The notes: generated by a model not told the origin, from the sequence alone. A stretch of DNA of 64,000 bases from Margaritifera margaritifera (GCA_029931535.1 JAQPZY010001157.1:552001-616000), one strand, 5' to 3'. Shown: positions 11,051-24,632, counted from the stretch's first letter. Made by a program: numbers and translations.

Positions 11051-14000
11051 GTTTTTCCTTTGCTTATTTCATATTATACACTAGCTAGTACGCTCGAGAT
11101 TAGCTTATACCGGCGTTTTTCCACTATAATTTCGTTTATATGCTAATGTTTGAGTAATAAACAAGACATGCATCAATCGAATTGGTTACAGTTTTCTAAT
11201 CGCGAAGTAAAAACATGCAGATGCTAAAAATAGTCCAACTAAAGTAGCATTCGATACTTTTGTACGAGGTATTACAACGGCAATCGGTCGCCATTTTTCA
11301 AGCGCCATTTTTCTTTGAATGGTTCCATAATATTATTATAACTTGTACAATGTTTTGAACTTTATTATGAAATGAATCAGACTTAAAGGACCAGTCTGTG
11401 ACACGGCAAAACTGGCAGCCGTTTGCATATGCAGATCTTGTTGAGACTGTCAGACGTTGTTTAGTGGCACTAAATCAAGCGTCTAGAAGTTATTAATTCA
11501 AGAATAGAAAATTGTAACCATGTACTTAAGGTATGTCATGCTTATCACTCAAATATAATCATATAAACGATATTATCGCGTAAAAACGCTGTTATTGGCC
11601 AATCTAGAACGTACAATAATAGAACTTTGTTCAGCCTACGTTCGGAATGGAAATCCAGATATCTTGCTGTTGAAGGCTACTGAATCCTTGAATACAGAAA
11701 TTATTAGGAATCTTTAGATGAAGGTAATCATAATCTAGATATACATATGTCTTTCTGACTAGCAGGCATACTTTCAGTCCGAAACAGACGAAAAATCACA
11801 AAAACAATTAATTTAAAAAACACAGTGGAAAAATAAACCTTACCTTAATAAGCAATTTACTTTTACAGATGAAAGAAATAATCTGAACAGCTTTTGGTAA
11901 TTTTGCGTACTGACATATATGTATATATAGTCATGTATTACGGTCAACAGGTAAAAGTTTGTCACATGCAGCAGATACAATTAGGTTTATCTTGCGGTTT
12001 TTTCCCACGATCAAATCTCATGCAGGTGGTTAAGTCAGTGCCACACTCAAGCCTGGGTCATTCCGTCTCGGCGCGTGCCCCTAGTTCAGCTTACATGTCT
12101 AATCAGTAACCGCGATACACGCGCCGAGGCTGAAAATGTTTCCTAGATAGCGACACAACAGAATCGTGTAAAAACAGAATTCAGATCAATTATTTTGTCA
12201 AGTGCCTATTGTAGTCGTTGAAACACTTATAAATACAAACATTTATAAATTGTTCAGTTATTGGCAAGCCAAACTTTTGGAATTAAGAGTTTTTTTCTTC
12301 TTTTCTTTTCTTTTTTTTTTCGTAAGCATAGTCAAGCTTGTAGTCTTTTAAATGACTGAGTATGGTAGTATTGACGATGATTAAAGTAGTAATGCTTTTT
12401 GTCTACGGGGTTATTTTGTAGTTGAAGCAAGAGTAGTAGTTTTAATGGTAGGTGATGGTGGTAGTTGTAGTGTCATCATGTGGTAAAAAAAAGAAAAAAA
12501 GCAATAAAAGTATATTTTTCAAATTAGACTGAAGTGATATTTGTGGGTTGATTCCTTTTGGGGTTTACTCAAATTCATACATGAATAATAGTTAAGTAAC
12601 AGACTGAGATAACATTGGGTCACAGTACCGAAATCGTGTACTACGCTTAGGTTCTACGCATTAAGACAGTTTTCAGGTATACATGTTCATGATCATGTTA
12701 AAAACAAACTATGAACTCCCTCACCTGGACTTCATTGACGCAATGACTTCATATATAAAGCGAGGCCATCGTGTCACAACTTATTCAATAGAGCTGCAAC
12801 ATTTTGGTATGTTCGTGAATACATTATTTTAGTTTATAGATCATATTTCTGGTAATTTTACCGAAATTTAGATCACGTTTAAAATGGATTTATATCATGT
12901 TACCAAAGTTTTGTTTGCTTTTCATGTGGAACTAGAATCACTCTGATAAGCATATCAATGATTGTAAATTATCAACATGCATCAATTATTAAAACAGGAA
13001 ACTGTGCTATTGGTTTCCTGATTAAAATAATATTTTAGCGTGCACTGATACTGAAAATGTAAAGCAAATGCATTGCAGAAAGGCAACAGAAATGGTGCAT
13101 ATATAAAATTTGGTACATGCTTGGTACGAAAAAGAATGTAAATTATTTGAAACTGCAACATATATTTATATCCAAATAACGTGGTTCTTGCTTCATGCAA
13201 ATATTTTATGCGTCTTTTAAGAAGTAAAAATGTTATCCAGCAGCTAGAAATGAAAAGAAATAAACGGAAATTATCATTAAGAACACAACATAAACAAACT
13301 GCATAAATGTATAAATAATGCGTACTAGTATAGTAATAACTCACTTCACACTTATCATTTTTTTTTTAAAAATCCACTTGATAATATTACACGTTCTAGC
13401 ACGAGGACTTACCCGGAGTTTGTTCGGTCCTGCTCTGCCCAAGTCGTCGTACTATGGAAAAAGCCGATTCGTCACTCCGTCTGGTTGCTTAAGTAGGCCG
13501 GCCACAGATTCCCCTGTGACGCGAGACCGGTTTTGATAAATGGTGGTGCACTCATGAGCAGGGGAACAATTTACAACCTCCAAGATAAGAGTAGTTGAGT
13601 AAAGGCATTCGTTCATCGACCCGCCCAAATTAATATTTAATTTTAGCTATTAGTATACAGTGCTTTCCTATCAGGGTAATATTCCTTGCAATGATGACGC
13701 CCCAAAATTAATACAATTAATATTTGGTAGCCATTTAGATGTCAATTTACCATGGCTACGTCGTGGTTTTGTTGCTAAAAATGCGACATATTTGTAGCTT
13801 GACCCATTTAAACCGAAGTTTATTATTTCTATAGAAGAGAGAGAGAAATAAATGACCGTCAGAATCATGACTTGGTAAAGCGAAGAGGATGAAGAATGCG
13901 TGCACATTTATCTTGGAAACGATTTCACTCTGTGGTGATGTAAATTTTTTTAAAAAAGAACAACAAAAATCAAACAAACAAAACAAACAAATAAACAAAG

Positions 14001-15080
14001 CAAAATATCAATAAATAAATAAATCTGAACAACAAAAAAACAGTCGACTTTTTCTGTATAATTTGGCATTTTCTTTTCTGAGATAAAATGCATGGTCGGT
14101 ATTCAAACGATACATGCACTTGATTTTTCAATCACATGTACTTGTTTTCTTTTCTGTCTTTCAATTAAAAAGTAGCAGTCTGGGGCTTATCTTTAGAAGA
14201 AAAAAAAAAAGAATACAAATGTTGTCTATAATATTTGGTCAAACAGTTCTCCCGAATGTAAGTCTTAAATTTTGCGATATTTCTGATTCCCTACATTTCC
14301 TGTGAACAATATTTGTCTAAACGCAGTACCCTTCCTATGCATATCAATGTTCTCAAATTGTATCTATCAAATATCTATGCACTTTGAAAGTTTTACTGCA
14401 CAATAATTTACCAGACATGGATTTTTTTTTAAGAAAGACACTTTTTGTATGGCAGGATTTGATTGACTCAGTTTGAGTATAAACATTTTTTACAGTGTGT
14501 TTAATTACCTTTTTAACTGAAAAATATGATAGCTCAAAATTAGTAATTTTTATTAGTTACAATTTTACTATTTAGATAGATCAGAGACATATTGAGTTAC
14601 ATATTTGTATAATTATTCCATTAATAAATTTCTTTGTCGGATGTTGGTTAATAACTGTAAACTTATTTTTTATTTTTATTTTACTGATCAATTTTGTCCA
14701 TACCACGTTAGTGTCAACATGAGATATAGGCGTTACTTTGCTGGTGATGGCGGCTATAATAGTTTTGTTAACGTTTTATTTATACTTGGGATGTCTCATT
14801 TCGGAGCTAAGACAAATTATTGTGAAATACACTCGCTAACTTCGTTGTTCCAGAAGTCAAGCAATCAGTCGTCATAATTTGCTTTGAAGTTTTTCGTTTC
14901 TTTTCATTTGCTATAGATAAATTATGTATGTTCATAGTTCATATTTACGATGTTTCTATATGAAGGAAAAATAATTCATTCTGTGATACATTTGCTCACC
15001 CATATGACCTTGGGGTTAAGGCTACAAACATAAAATATAAAAGTTCGAATTTCGAACGAAATTAGGTTTCCCAAAAGAAT
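11051..15080. other. AT-rich spacer, no gene recognised
   Basis: Short open frames here look random. Notable only are an 11-bp perfect inverted repeat ctcggcgcgtg/cacgcgccgag (12067-12077 and 12118-12128), A-rich and T-rich runs, and a GC-richer patch at 13405-13535 of unknown nature. Confidence 0.5.
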
Positions 15081-15084
15081 TGGA

Positions 15085-15660
15085 GCATTTGCCGACATAC
15101 AGGTCATAGCCTTGTTCTGCTGTATTTAAAATCTAACAAGACTTGGTGCAATGGCCCGATATGCAGGTCTTAGCTTGTTGTACTGTATGAAAAATGTAAC
15201 AAGACTTAAGCGTGGGTCCGACATGCAGGCCATAGCCTTGTTATACTGTATGAAAAATGTAACAAGATTTGGAGCTCGGTTTCCGGCATGCAGGTCACAG
15301 CCTTGTTCTACCGTACGTAGCGCGGGTTCGACATGCAGTTCATAGTCCTGTTCTATTGTACGTGCAAGTCATTGCATGGTTCAACTGTATGTAGCGTCGG
15401 CCCGACATGCAGGCCATAGTCTTGTTATACTGTATGAAAAATAAAACAAGGTTTGGAGCTCGGTTTCCGGCATGCAGTTCACAGCCTTGTTCTACCGTAT
15501 GTAGCGCAGGCCCGACATGAAGTTCATAGTCCTGTTCTATTTGTACGTGCAAGTAACTAGATTTGAAACATTGTCCCGACATGCAGGCCATAGTCTTGTT
15601 ATACTGTATGTAGCATGGGCCCGACATGCAGGCCATAGTCTTGTTCTACTGTGTGAAAAA
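15085..15660. repeat. diverged minisatellite, about 9-10 copies
   Basis: The core cgacatgcaggccatagtct is repeated, followed by ttgttctactgtatg and either a tagcg(t/c)ggg or an aaaaatgtaacaag extension. This gives irregular units of about 45-65 bp. Open frames on both strands (for example MACMSG repeats) are artefacts of the array. Confidence 0.85.
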
Positions 15661-15991
15661 AATTGTAATAAGACTTTGTGGTTTGTGTTTGTGAGAAAGT
15701 GTATGCTTTTTGTATTAATCTGTGTATTGCAATAACAGGTTACTGACATTAAAAAAGTAAAGCTTGAGATGCCAAATCTAGAGAGGTTATTCCTTGATGA
15801 CGTCATATAAGTTGTACCTTTTTTGACTTAATGTGAACAATTATCTCTCTTGATGAAGCTTTCTTGTGTCCTGTTGCAATTGATGGAGAGATACAAATTC
15901 ATCTACCTTGGTTACAGACAATACAACAGAAATTATTGATGAAGCAAAATAATTAAGATAAACAAGCTTCTCTTTGAGAATAAAATAAGAT

Positions 15992-16238
15992 TTTAGTTGT
16001 TATGGGTTCAACGCCATTTTTCAGCACATGATAGGCTATACATGGCGGCCAGTATATTTGGTGGAGGAAGAACCAGAGAAAACCCACGGAAGAACCACCG
16101 ACCCACGGGAAGCTACTGGCAAGCTTTCTCACATTCCCACGTTGACCGAGCCCGAGACTCGAACCCACGCGGACAGAGGTGAGATGTCAGTGATCTGTAA
16201 AGGCGAGCGCCTTAGACCACTCGGCCACCCGGGGCCCC
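15992..16238 (-). mobile_element. tRNA-Leu-like SINE with target duplication, copy 1
   Basis: On minus it begins ggtggccgagtggtctaagg (box A) and has gcgtgggttcgagtctcgg (box B) at tRNA-Leu-like spacing with a long variable part. A body with gtgggttttctctggttctt follows, ending aaaaatggcgttgaaccc. An 11-bp direct repeat taaaataagat flanks it (15981-15991 and 16239-16249). Confidence 0.88.
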
Positions 16239-16705
16239 TAAAATAAGATAATTAAGTTATTAAAGGGGAGAGGGGATCGACTTTCGAAAATACCGGCATT
16301 ATAGGTTACGCTGCTGGGTTACTAATGAAAATTTGTGACGAGAAAACAGGTCAATGTCTGATGAAATTACTTTGTATATAAAAGTAAGATTAGCTGCCTC
16401 AATTGTATTGTCAATTAACATTAAATACTCCTTTAAGATATAGATATTGGCTTTTAGTCGTCTAAAAGACTTAGTGGAAATATCATACTCAGGAAATCAT
16501 AATTGAAAATAGGGTGGTCATTTTTACCATAGAATATTGTGGCAGAGAGCTTATAGGTGAAAAGCTAGCGGATTATCAAATCGTTTTCTTCTTCCATCAT
16601 CATCGCCGTTTGATACCGTTGTCTTCATCGTGATGACTGTTTGAGCATTAATGATGATGATGATGATGATACTGGTTTTAACGTTGATGTTTTGTTTTAA
16701 ATCTG

Positions 16706-17190
16706 GTTGGCCAGGCCCCTTATTTACGAAACGTCTTGAGCTCAAACTTTGAATTCAGGTTCAAAATTTGATAATTGTGCTATGATGATAATTTATTATT
16801 TAGAATACCAAAGTTTCAGCGTTTGACTGATAGTATTTGCTCTACATAACAGAGAAGTTCCAGAGTTGTCAAAGAACTTTAAGAAGGGTTATCATTGTGA
16901 CGTCTTAAGTCTGAATCCAATTCTTGTGCTCAGACAGTCTCGCGATTACATGGCCTGGTTACTGGTTCTGAACACATTTTTATCAACATAAGTCTCAAAG
17001 TTAATTATAGATTTAAGACATTTTGATTCGATAATATTAAGTCAGACCTTAAATTTTAGCCAATCAGATCGCTGGGTTCTAGACTTAGTTTTAAGTCCGA
17101 CTTAATTTTTAACCAATCAAATCGCTGGGTTCTAGACTTAAGTTTAAGTAAATACTTAAGTTTTGGTGGTGTAATCCAGGCCTGATTTTA
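16706..17190. mobile_element. possible Harbinger-type MITE
   Basis: The left end ggccaggccccttatttacg resembles the start of the large Harbinger element at 54626. The right end gtaatccaggcctg gives an imperfect inverse. The interior has two copies of a block with caatcagatcgctgggttct (about 17040-17140). The borders are uncertain. Confidence 0.4.
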
Positions 17191-17232
17191 TTTTAATATA
17201 TTCGCTGGCAAAAAGTACTCGAGGGCTTCAGA

Positions 17233-17465
17233 TTTGATTTTGTGGGTTTAACGCCATTTTTCAGCACATGAAAGGCTATATATGGCGGCCAGTATATTTG
17301 GTTTCGGCAATAAGCCAGAAAACACCACCGACCCAGGGGAAGCTACATACAAGCTGTCTAATATACAAACGTTAGCCAAGCCGAGACTCGAACCCACGCG
17401 GACAGAGGTGAGATGTGAGTGATCTGTAAAGGCGAGCGCCTTAGACCATTCCGCCACCGGGACTC
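17233..17465 (-). mobile_element. tRNA-Leu-like SINE with target duplication, copy 2
   Basis: Same family as the copy at 15992: box A ggtggcggaatggtctaagg, box B gcgtgggttcgagtctcgg, 3' end aaaaatggcgttaaaccc. It is flanked by a perfect 14-bp duplication ctcgagggcttcag (17219-17232 and 17466-17479), so the ends are exact. Confidence 0.92.
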
Positions 17466-17617
17466 CTCGAGGGCTTCAGGACTACAGGTGATTTTGTTGT
17501 GGTTGGTTCTCTTCATGAACTTTAGGAATACAACCTTTAAAATTTGACGTTTAGACAGAATAGTCATTATGAGGACAACAGAGTCAGTAATAGATCAATA
17601 TATACTATTCGTAAATT

Positions 17618-17642
17618 CTATCTATCTATCTATCTATCTATC

Positions 17643-17708
<66 letters not shown>
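17618..17708. repeat. (CTAT)n then (TA)n microsatellite
   Basis: About six CTAT units followed by about 32 TA units. A (TTG)n run lies at 17762-17780. Confidence 0.96.
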
Positions 17709-17712
<4 letters not shown>

Positions 17713-18093
17713 TGAGTGTATCATCATTGACGTCGTCATTATCATGATTATTATGGTTATTGTTGTTGTTGTTGTTGTTCGGTTGCAATAAATACCGTCT
17801 ACACCTAGATATGGAATAAATAAATGTAGACATTTGCCATTTGCTTCAGCTATATCGCTAAATGTTGTCTGTATTTGTGTATCCAGTGTTTACAAATGTA
17901 ATACCGGTCGCTTGGGAAAATATAGGTCAGACAAGCAGGGTCATAGTGCTGATCATTTTTCGACTGATGACTCATGTTTATGAATAGTCACAACAACAAC
18001 AACAAAAAAAAAACACAGCTTAGAAATGAATAGTATTTGTCCCAAATGACCCAGAAAGTCGGCACAGGCACTTTTATTGTATAATGGAATCAA

Positions 18094-18209
18094 AACAATA
18101 GCGTTATATGATATGTTGATAGAACAATAGCGTTATATGATATGTTGATAGAACAACAGCGTTATATGATATGTTGATAGAAAAATAGCGTTATATGATA
18201 TGTTGATAG
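18094..18209. repeat. 29-bp minisatellite, 4 copies
   Basis: The unit aacaatagcgttatatgata plus nine bases occurs four times, with substitutions only in the first bases of copies 3 and 4. Confidence 0.93.
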
Positions 18210-18405
18210 AACAAGAAACTTTATTTACATTTGTTCACATCTTCCGCATAGATAGTTTAAACTAATGCTGTTAACAATACATGAAATTCGACTACTATTA
18301 TAAAATGACTGGTCTGGCAGTCTTGTCCTTTGTTTGATTTGGTTCAGATTGATGTTGTTTGGCACAGAATAACACTTTGAAAATTACATCGTGTCTAGGC
18401 AAGTA

Positions 18406-18495
18406 GAGTAACGCGTTTTGTCCCAAAACACACTGATGGTGGGAATCGAGCCCGCACATTTCTAGTCAGAAGTCCATCACCTTAGTCACTGGCAA
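18406..18495 (-). mobile_element. SINE fragment (tRNA-like head)
   Basis: The minus strand shows a box A-like gtgactaaggtgatggactt and a box B-like cgggctcgattcccacc, spaced as in a tRNA. No intact body or flanking duplication was found. Confidence 0.5.
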
Positions 18496-19083
18496 GTAGA
18501 GCAACGTTTCTTTCCCTTTGTTTTGGAAATAAAACTTTTCATTAGTTTTTTACATAATTGTGCAGTGTGCTGCTTTAATGACCAACATAGAATCAAATGA
18601 TCAAAAATTCATAAATTCAACTGAAGTCTGTTTAAGACTAAAGTTATTCCTTGCAAAAAGAATATAAATTTACCAGAGAATAAATACATGTATCTGTTGG
18701 TAATACTGTATGCTTTGTAGCGTGTTTGTACATGGGAATATAAAAAATATTTGTATTACTAGCGTTTAAGAACCCTTCAATCGATAATGTCTGTTGTCTT
18801 GACGTCCTTTGACATTGGGGAAACAACGATCTCAAACCAAACTCACGCTGTGCGTTTGACATTGTTTTAGGTCTTGAGGTAAACTTATACCAGCTGCTTT
18901 TAGATCCCTGTCGTGTTACAGTACCTATATCTCACCGTGCGTACTCAGGTCAGACAATTATTTAATCCAGTTTTGTTGAAGAAAATATTGATATTTTTTT
19001 TATTGAAGACGGGGACATGCAATGAAATTACAGTCTCGAGAAGTGACAAATTTTAGCAAATAATGTTGTACACGGCTGTAGGG

Positions 19084-19287
19084 CTCGTAATAATACTTAA
19101 GAGTCCGCCACTAGTTTCTCGCAATAATACTTAAGAGTCCGCCACTAGTTACTCGTAATAATGCTTAAGAGTCCGCCACTAGTTTCTCGCAATAATACTT
19201 AAGAGTCCGCCACTAGTTACTCGTAATAATACTTAAGAGTCCGCCACTAGTTACTCGCAATAATACTTAGAGTCCGCCATGAGTTAC
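19084..19287. repeat. 34-bp minisatellite, 6 copies
   Basis: Units run from ctcg(t/c)aataat through cttaagagtccgccactagt. Variants alternate between ttt and tta at the end, which suggests a two-unit higher-order repeat. Confidence 0.93.
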
Positions 19288-20151
19288 TCCACTAGAAATT
19301 CTTGATAGTTTTCGAATCCAAACACCTTTCTGAGATTGTGTAACTGATTTAAGAATAAAATAAACTGTGAAACTTGTAAATTGTCGAGAGTATTTATACT
19401 CACAACAAATTTGTTTTAATTCCTACTGTATCGTTTAAAATAAATTGTGTAAATTTTCTAACAATGGTATTAGCCCATTAGAATGATGTCTAACAAGTTG
19501 AAAATTCGCGATGTTTGATGAAACTTGGACATCTTATACCCTCTCTTTCGTTAGAGTTTACCTATAAAACCTATTCTGGCATGGTGAATTCAGCGGATTT
19601 TTCAATGAAATAAACAAATACGGATGAACAGAGCACGTGAATCATTTGAAAATGCAGCAAACCAAAGAAGCATGAAGCACGTATAGCATGTGCACATTTT
19701 CTAAAATATCCAAGATGCATACATTCTGAGCTCTACCGCTAAACATTATTATCAAAAACATCACGTGTATCTTGATTTAAACTTCATTTGCGGGGATGGT
19801 AGAGAACTTTAGTGAAAGTTTAGCCAGAATGAAATATTTTCTACACAACATGTTTAAAACTAAATTTTTTCAGGCCTGTTACTTATGGGACCCGTTTTCC
19901 TACCTCATTTTCTCGGCTCATTTCAACCAATAATTTAACTGAAACCTATAATTCAATCACCTGTAAGTTAATCAAGTTTTCTTGCATGTTCTCTCATTGT
20001 TTGCAAACCGCAAAAGAGTACAAGAGAAACTTCTTTTTAACTTCTAACTTTAGTTAACACCTTGGATTTTTTTTCTATTCCACTAGGCAAATGAATACGA
20101 TTTATGGCGTTGTTTTCACCATTCCCCCGACCATAATCAGCCCGTTGTTGT

Positions 20152-20690
20152 AAAAGTGCATTCAGTACAACCACCATACAAAAGATATAAAAGTGCATAC
20201 AGTACAACCACCATACAAAAGATATAAAAGTGCATACAGTACAACCATCATACAAAAGATATAAAAGTGCATATAGTACAACCACCATACAAAAGATAAA
20301 AGTGCATACAGTACAACCACCATACAAAAGATATAAAAGTGCATACAGTACAACCACCATACAAAAGATATAAAAGTGCATACAGTACAACCATCATACA
20401 AAAGATATAAAAGTGCATATAGTACAACCACCATACAAAAGATAAAAGTGCATACAGTACAACCACCATACAAAAGATATAAAAGTGCATACAGTACAAC
20501 CACCATACAAAAGATATAAAAGTGCATACAGTACAACCACCATACAAAAGATATAAAAGTGCATATAGTACAACCACCATACAAAAGATATACAAAAGAT
20601 ATAAAAGTACATACAGTACAACCACCACACAAAAGATATACAAGTGCATACAGTACAACCACCATACAAAAGATATAAAAGTGCAGACAA
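20152..20690. repeat. 37-bp minisatellite, about 14 copies
   Basis: The unit acaaccaccatacaaaagat plus ataaaagtgcatacagt is nearly invariant. A few units lack bases (gataaaag). The minus strand stays open across the array in all three frames, giving spurious CMVVVLYALL proteins. Confidence 0.95.
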
Positions 20691-20699
20691 TTTTTCATT

Positions 20700-22230
20700 G
20701 CAGATTAACGTTATCACGTACACAGAGGACAAATGTCTGTAATCCAAATGTTCCTAAATAGCTGTACTCATTGTTATATCAACATAAGCACTTATTTATC
20801 AATTGAGATTAAATCCCCCCTGTTCTATAAATTCACAATAGTATTTGTAAAAACCACAAAGGGTCATATGTGCATACCAGCGTTCTTAACTACTACTAAA
20901 AGCTTAAAGCTTTCAATTAATAAAATTGATGAACTCTATAATCCGTCACGTACAAAGTAACAAAGGGGACGATGACTTATCACAATAAATGCTTATTTTC
21001 GAAAATCAAATAATAACTATAAACGGGTGTTTGTATCTACTCGATGGGGGTTAAGTTCCAATTTACCAATATATGTGGGCAGGTGCGTGATTTAATACAC
21101 ATACGATATCTGATAGCAGAGGCCTTTGATCCATCACTTTCTTTTATTTGAGTTCAAAGTTATTAGTTTGTCGAATTTAAGTCAGTTCGGTCTCAACTTT
21201 GACATCAACGGAATCCTTCATCAAGGACTATAACATAGCTTACCTCAGGGGAACTATTAGTTTTGTTCTTGATTCACGCCATTAGTCATACGTTTTGCAA
21301 TGATAGGGTAGATTTATGTCCGATATGACGTAGTTATGTGACGAATCTAGACTGTGACCTAAATATGCTTGCTCGGTGCTCAAAAATAACCAAGGAACAA
21401 GAGTACATTCGACATACACATCTTAGAAAGTTTTAAATATTTAAATGGTAAGCGACAAGGTGTTCAGTGAAAGAAAATATGACTTCTGAATAAATAAAAG
21501 AACATAAATGTTATGTGCACTTACAATGTGTAAAATAATTCGTTTTGTATTGAATATATTGATTACACCAATAGTATTATAATCTTGTTAGTGTCTATTC
21601 CATGTACAAAAATGTCTGTACAGTAATCTCTGATACTATTTACTGGATTTTCCAGTTTAGATATCTCAATAAAATAAAATTCATTTCCATTCCACTCGAG
21701 ATTGTTACATGTGTTTTAACAATGTTTTCCATAGAATCAAACGTTATGTATCTTTTCTCATTCAATTTCCGGAATATAGTTTTCATATGACTCACAATAT
21801 GAGAACATGATAAGTATGTTGGAGTAGATTATAATCTTGTAAGAAACCATGAAAACGCAGATTCATAGTTTACCGAACAAAAACATTTTTTCGATAGGCA
21901 ACATAATTGCATTGTACCTATGGTACCTGAAAGCAAATATATATACCAGAAAAAAAATGCTGTATGTCACTAAATGGCTTGATGTATCGTTTGAGTCTCA
22001 TAGATATTTTTTAAAAATTCTATGCTGTGTCCGGAACTCACCTCTCCCTTTATTCTTGTTGTGGAATGACAATTGCTATCCAAACTGGAGATATTAAGAA
22101 TATCATTTTAGTATATACATAACAAAGTGATTTAAATCCTTTGACTATCTTCTATAATTTGAGTTATACGGTTTAATGGGCTTACACCTTCCTTCTTTAT
22201 TACATAAAGAGTGAAACATAACATAACATA
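20700..22230. other. AT-rich spacer, nothing recognised
   Basis: The open frames are short and lack domain or splice support. No repeat structure is visible by eye. Confidence 0.5.
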
Positions 22231-22231
22231 C

Positions 22232-22474
22232 TATGTATGTATGTATGTATGTATGTATGTATGTATGTATGTATGTATGTATGTATGTATGTATGTATGT
22301 ATGTATGTATGTATGTATGTATGTATGTATGTATGTATGTATGTATGTATGTATGTATGTGTGTATGTATGTATGTATGTATGTTCCCGATATTACCCAA
22401 TATTTCCCTCGATATATCTTTATTGTCGCTGTGCAGGTTGCCTGTTATATTTATTTTCTTTTTTCATCTCAGCT

Positions 22475-22539
<65 letters not shown>
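22232..22539. repeat. (ATGT)n array followed by (CT)n array
   Basis: About 38 ATGT units (22232-22384, one gtgt variant), then 90 bp of unique sequence, then about 30 CT units (22480-22539). The MYVC and LSLS open frames are artefacts. Confidence 0.97.
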
Positions 22540-22543
<4 letters not shown>

Positions 22544-23340
22544 CTAGTTCGTGTCTCATAGATTCCTATTAATGTGAAATCGCAATCCTAGATTCTCTGA
22601 TTCGGAATTTTTTCTCTGTATATTAATGGATGGATGTATTTGACTGCATAATGCATGCATGTTTGAAGTGATTATGGAGATATAAGTAAATTTAATATAT
22701 CATAGAAGCTGTACAAATGAAACTGCAGCTTAAAAAAAAAGAAAAAAAATAAAAACAACCAAAAAAAATCAACAAAAAAACCCCACAAAACAAAACAATA
22801 ACACAACAACAAACAAACGGGAACATACCTTTAATTATGCATACATTGGACATTTAAAGGACATAGCCAAAATGAATCAAATAATGGATCTTCTCAGTCT
22901 AAGCGATATCAGCGACCTATTGTTAATACATACGTAACAAAGCTAACATAAATCCAGGAGTATTTATAGATTATTTCAAGACGAGTACCATAGCCAATGT
23001 TCACAAACACATTTTGCATGGAACCTCAACATGATTTACTGTAGTGCAGCAGCAGTCTTGTGAAACAGTGTACGATAACATTAGAGTAGTCTGGACCACC
23101 ACTCACAATAGCGTCATGGAGTAAACTCATGATCCTTACAATGCATATCGAGTGCTTGATCACTGTGTCGTCCAAGCCGCCACTTCCGCCATCAAGACAC
23201 CACCCCCACTCACCCCCAGGATTAAAAAATAAATCAAAAAGAAACACGGAAGAAGGAATCAATAATAATAGCTAAACAAGATTTTAAAATGCATTATGAC
23301 CTAATACAATACTTTTGGGGAACTTACAATTCTTGTACAG

Positions 23341-23795
23341 AATGTGCTTTTTAAATACGTATAAAGGACAACAGTTGTGAGTACTTTCTAAATACGTGTA
23401 AAGGACAACAGTTGTGAGTACTTTTTAAATACGTATAAAGGACAACAGTTGTGAGTGCTTTTTAAATACGTATAAAGGACAACAGATGTGAGTACTTTTT
23501 AAATACGTATAAAGGACAACAGTTGTGAGTACTTTTTAAATACGTATAAAGGACAACAGTTGTGAGTGCTTTTTAAATACGTATAAAGGACAACAGTTGT
23601 GAGTACTTTTTAAATACGTATAAAGGACAACAGTTGTGAGTACTTTTTAAATACGTATAAAGGACAACAGTTGTGAGTACTTTTTAAATACGTATAAAGG
23701 ACAACAGTTGTGAGTACTTTTTAAATACGTATAAAGGACAACAGTTGTGATTACTTTTTAAAAACGTAAAAAGGATAACAGTTGTGAGTGCCTTT
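23341..23795. repeat. 37-bp minisatellite, about 12 copies
   Basis: The unit gtgagtactttttaaatacg plus tataaaggacaacagtt is repeated. Copies at both edges are the most diverged and the interior is nearly uniform. Confidence 0.95.
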
Positions 23796-24333
23796 TCTCA
23801 ACTTCACTTATATATTTACCATTTACGTAACAAAAACCGCCCACAAATTACATTTTTTTTTCTTTTTTGCAGATCATCGAGTGACCTTTACAGACAAGTT
23901 TAATTTTGATTAAAAACTAATAATTCTATGAGATATGTACAAAAATATGTGAAATATGTATTTATGGACAGACAGCATTCTATTGACAGGCATTTACCTG
24001 TGCCGAACTGTTTGGTTCGTGAAAGGTGCCAGACATGAAGGTTGCCAACTTCACCTGGTCTGATAGGCAGAGATAAGCATGAAGGAACCCATGTATATAA
24101 ACAAAGTCCTTAAATTTCACCCCAGCTGATCCAAATCTTGAACAATGGGGCACAATGTAAGTAACTTCCTTAGATTTACGAAGTCGTTGCAACTCCCTAA
24201 AGTTTGCAACGCTGATAACCTACTCTTAAATCTTTGCTGTCTACAGATAAAGCCATTCAAATTTTTTAACCTACATAATCCTGTCGACAAACTAATCTTC
24301 TCCAAAAATCATATCATTCGTCTTAAACATAAT

Positions 24334-24338
<5 letters not shown>

Positions 24339-24418
<80 letters not shown>
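24339..24418. repeat. (CT)n microsatellite
   Basis: About 40 pure CT units, 50 bp before the second double-hairpin MITE copy. Confidence 0.98.
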
Positions 24419-24421
<3 letters not shown>

Positions 24422-24469
24422 CAAGCATATACATAACGAGATGTTGAATCATAATGTGGAGATTTTGAT

Positions 24470-24632
24470 TACCGTATATACTCGCATATAATCCTCAGGG
24501 TCTATGTTGTTTGTTCTACTGATTAATTCTTACAAACTACATAGACCCAAATATGCCGGCGCATTATGCGACGGCACATCTGGGTATATGCAGTTTGCAG
24601 TCAGAATCGGTTTTACGCGAGTATATATGGTA
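24470..24632. mobile_element. double-hairpin MITE, copy 2 (internal deletion)
   Basis: Left end taccgtatatactcgcatat and right end acgcgagtatatatggta match copy 1 at 9054. The first hairpin has lost its left arm; the second (caaactacatagaccc and its inverse, around gcgcattatgcg) is kept with a few mismatches. It lies about 340 bp upstream of gene B, so it may sit in the promoter region. Confidence 0.8.

Noticed and set aside
12745..12800. TATA-like promoter (catatataaagcg)
   Set aside because: No gene follows within several kilobases.
15151..15806. Cys/Met-rich open frames on both strands
   Set aside because: Produced by a diverged minisatellite.
20037..20747. Four long overlapping minus-strand open frames of 117-178 aa
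   Set aside because: They are translations of the 37-bp tandem array in several frames.
22200..22572. Open frames with MYVC, YIHT and LSLS repeats
   Set aside because: Artefacts of the ATGT and CT microsatellites; the same holds at 26799-27162, 31100-31555 and 46906-47388.
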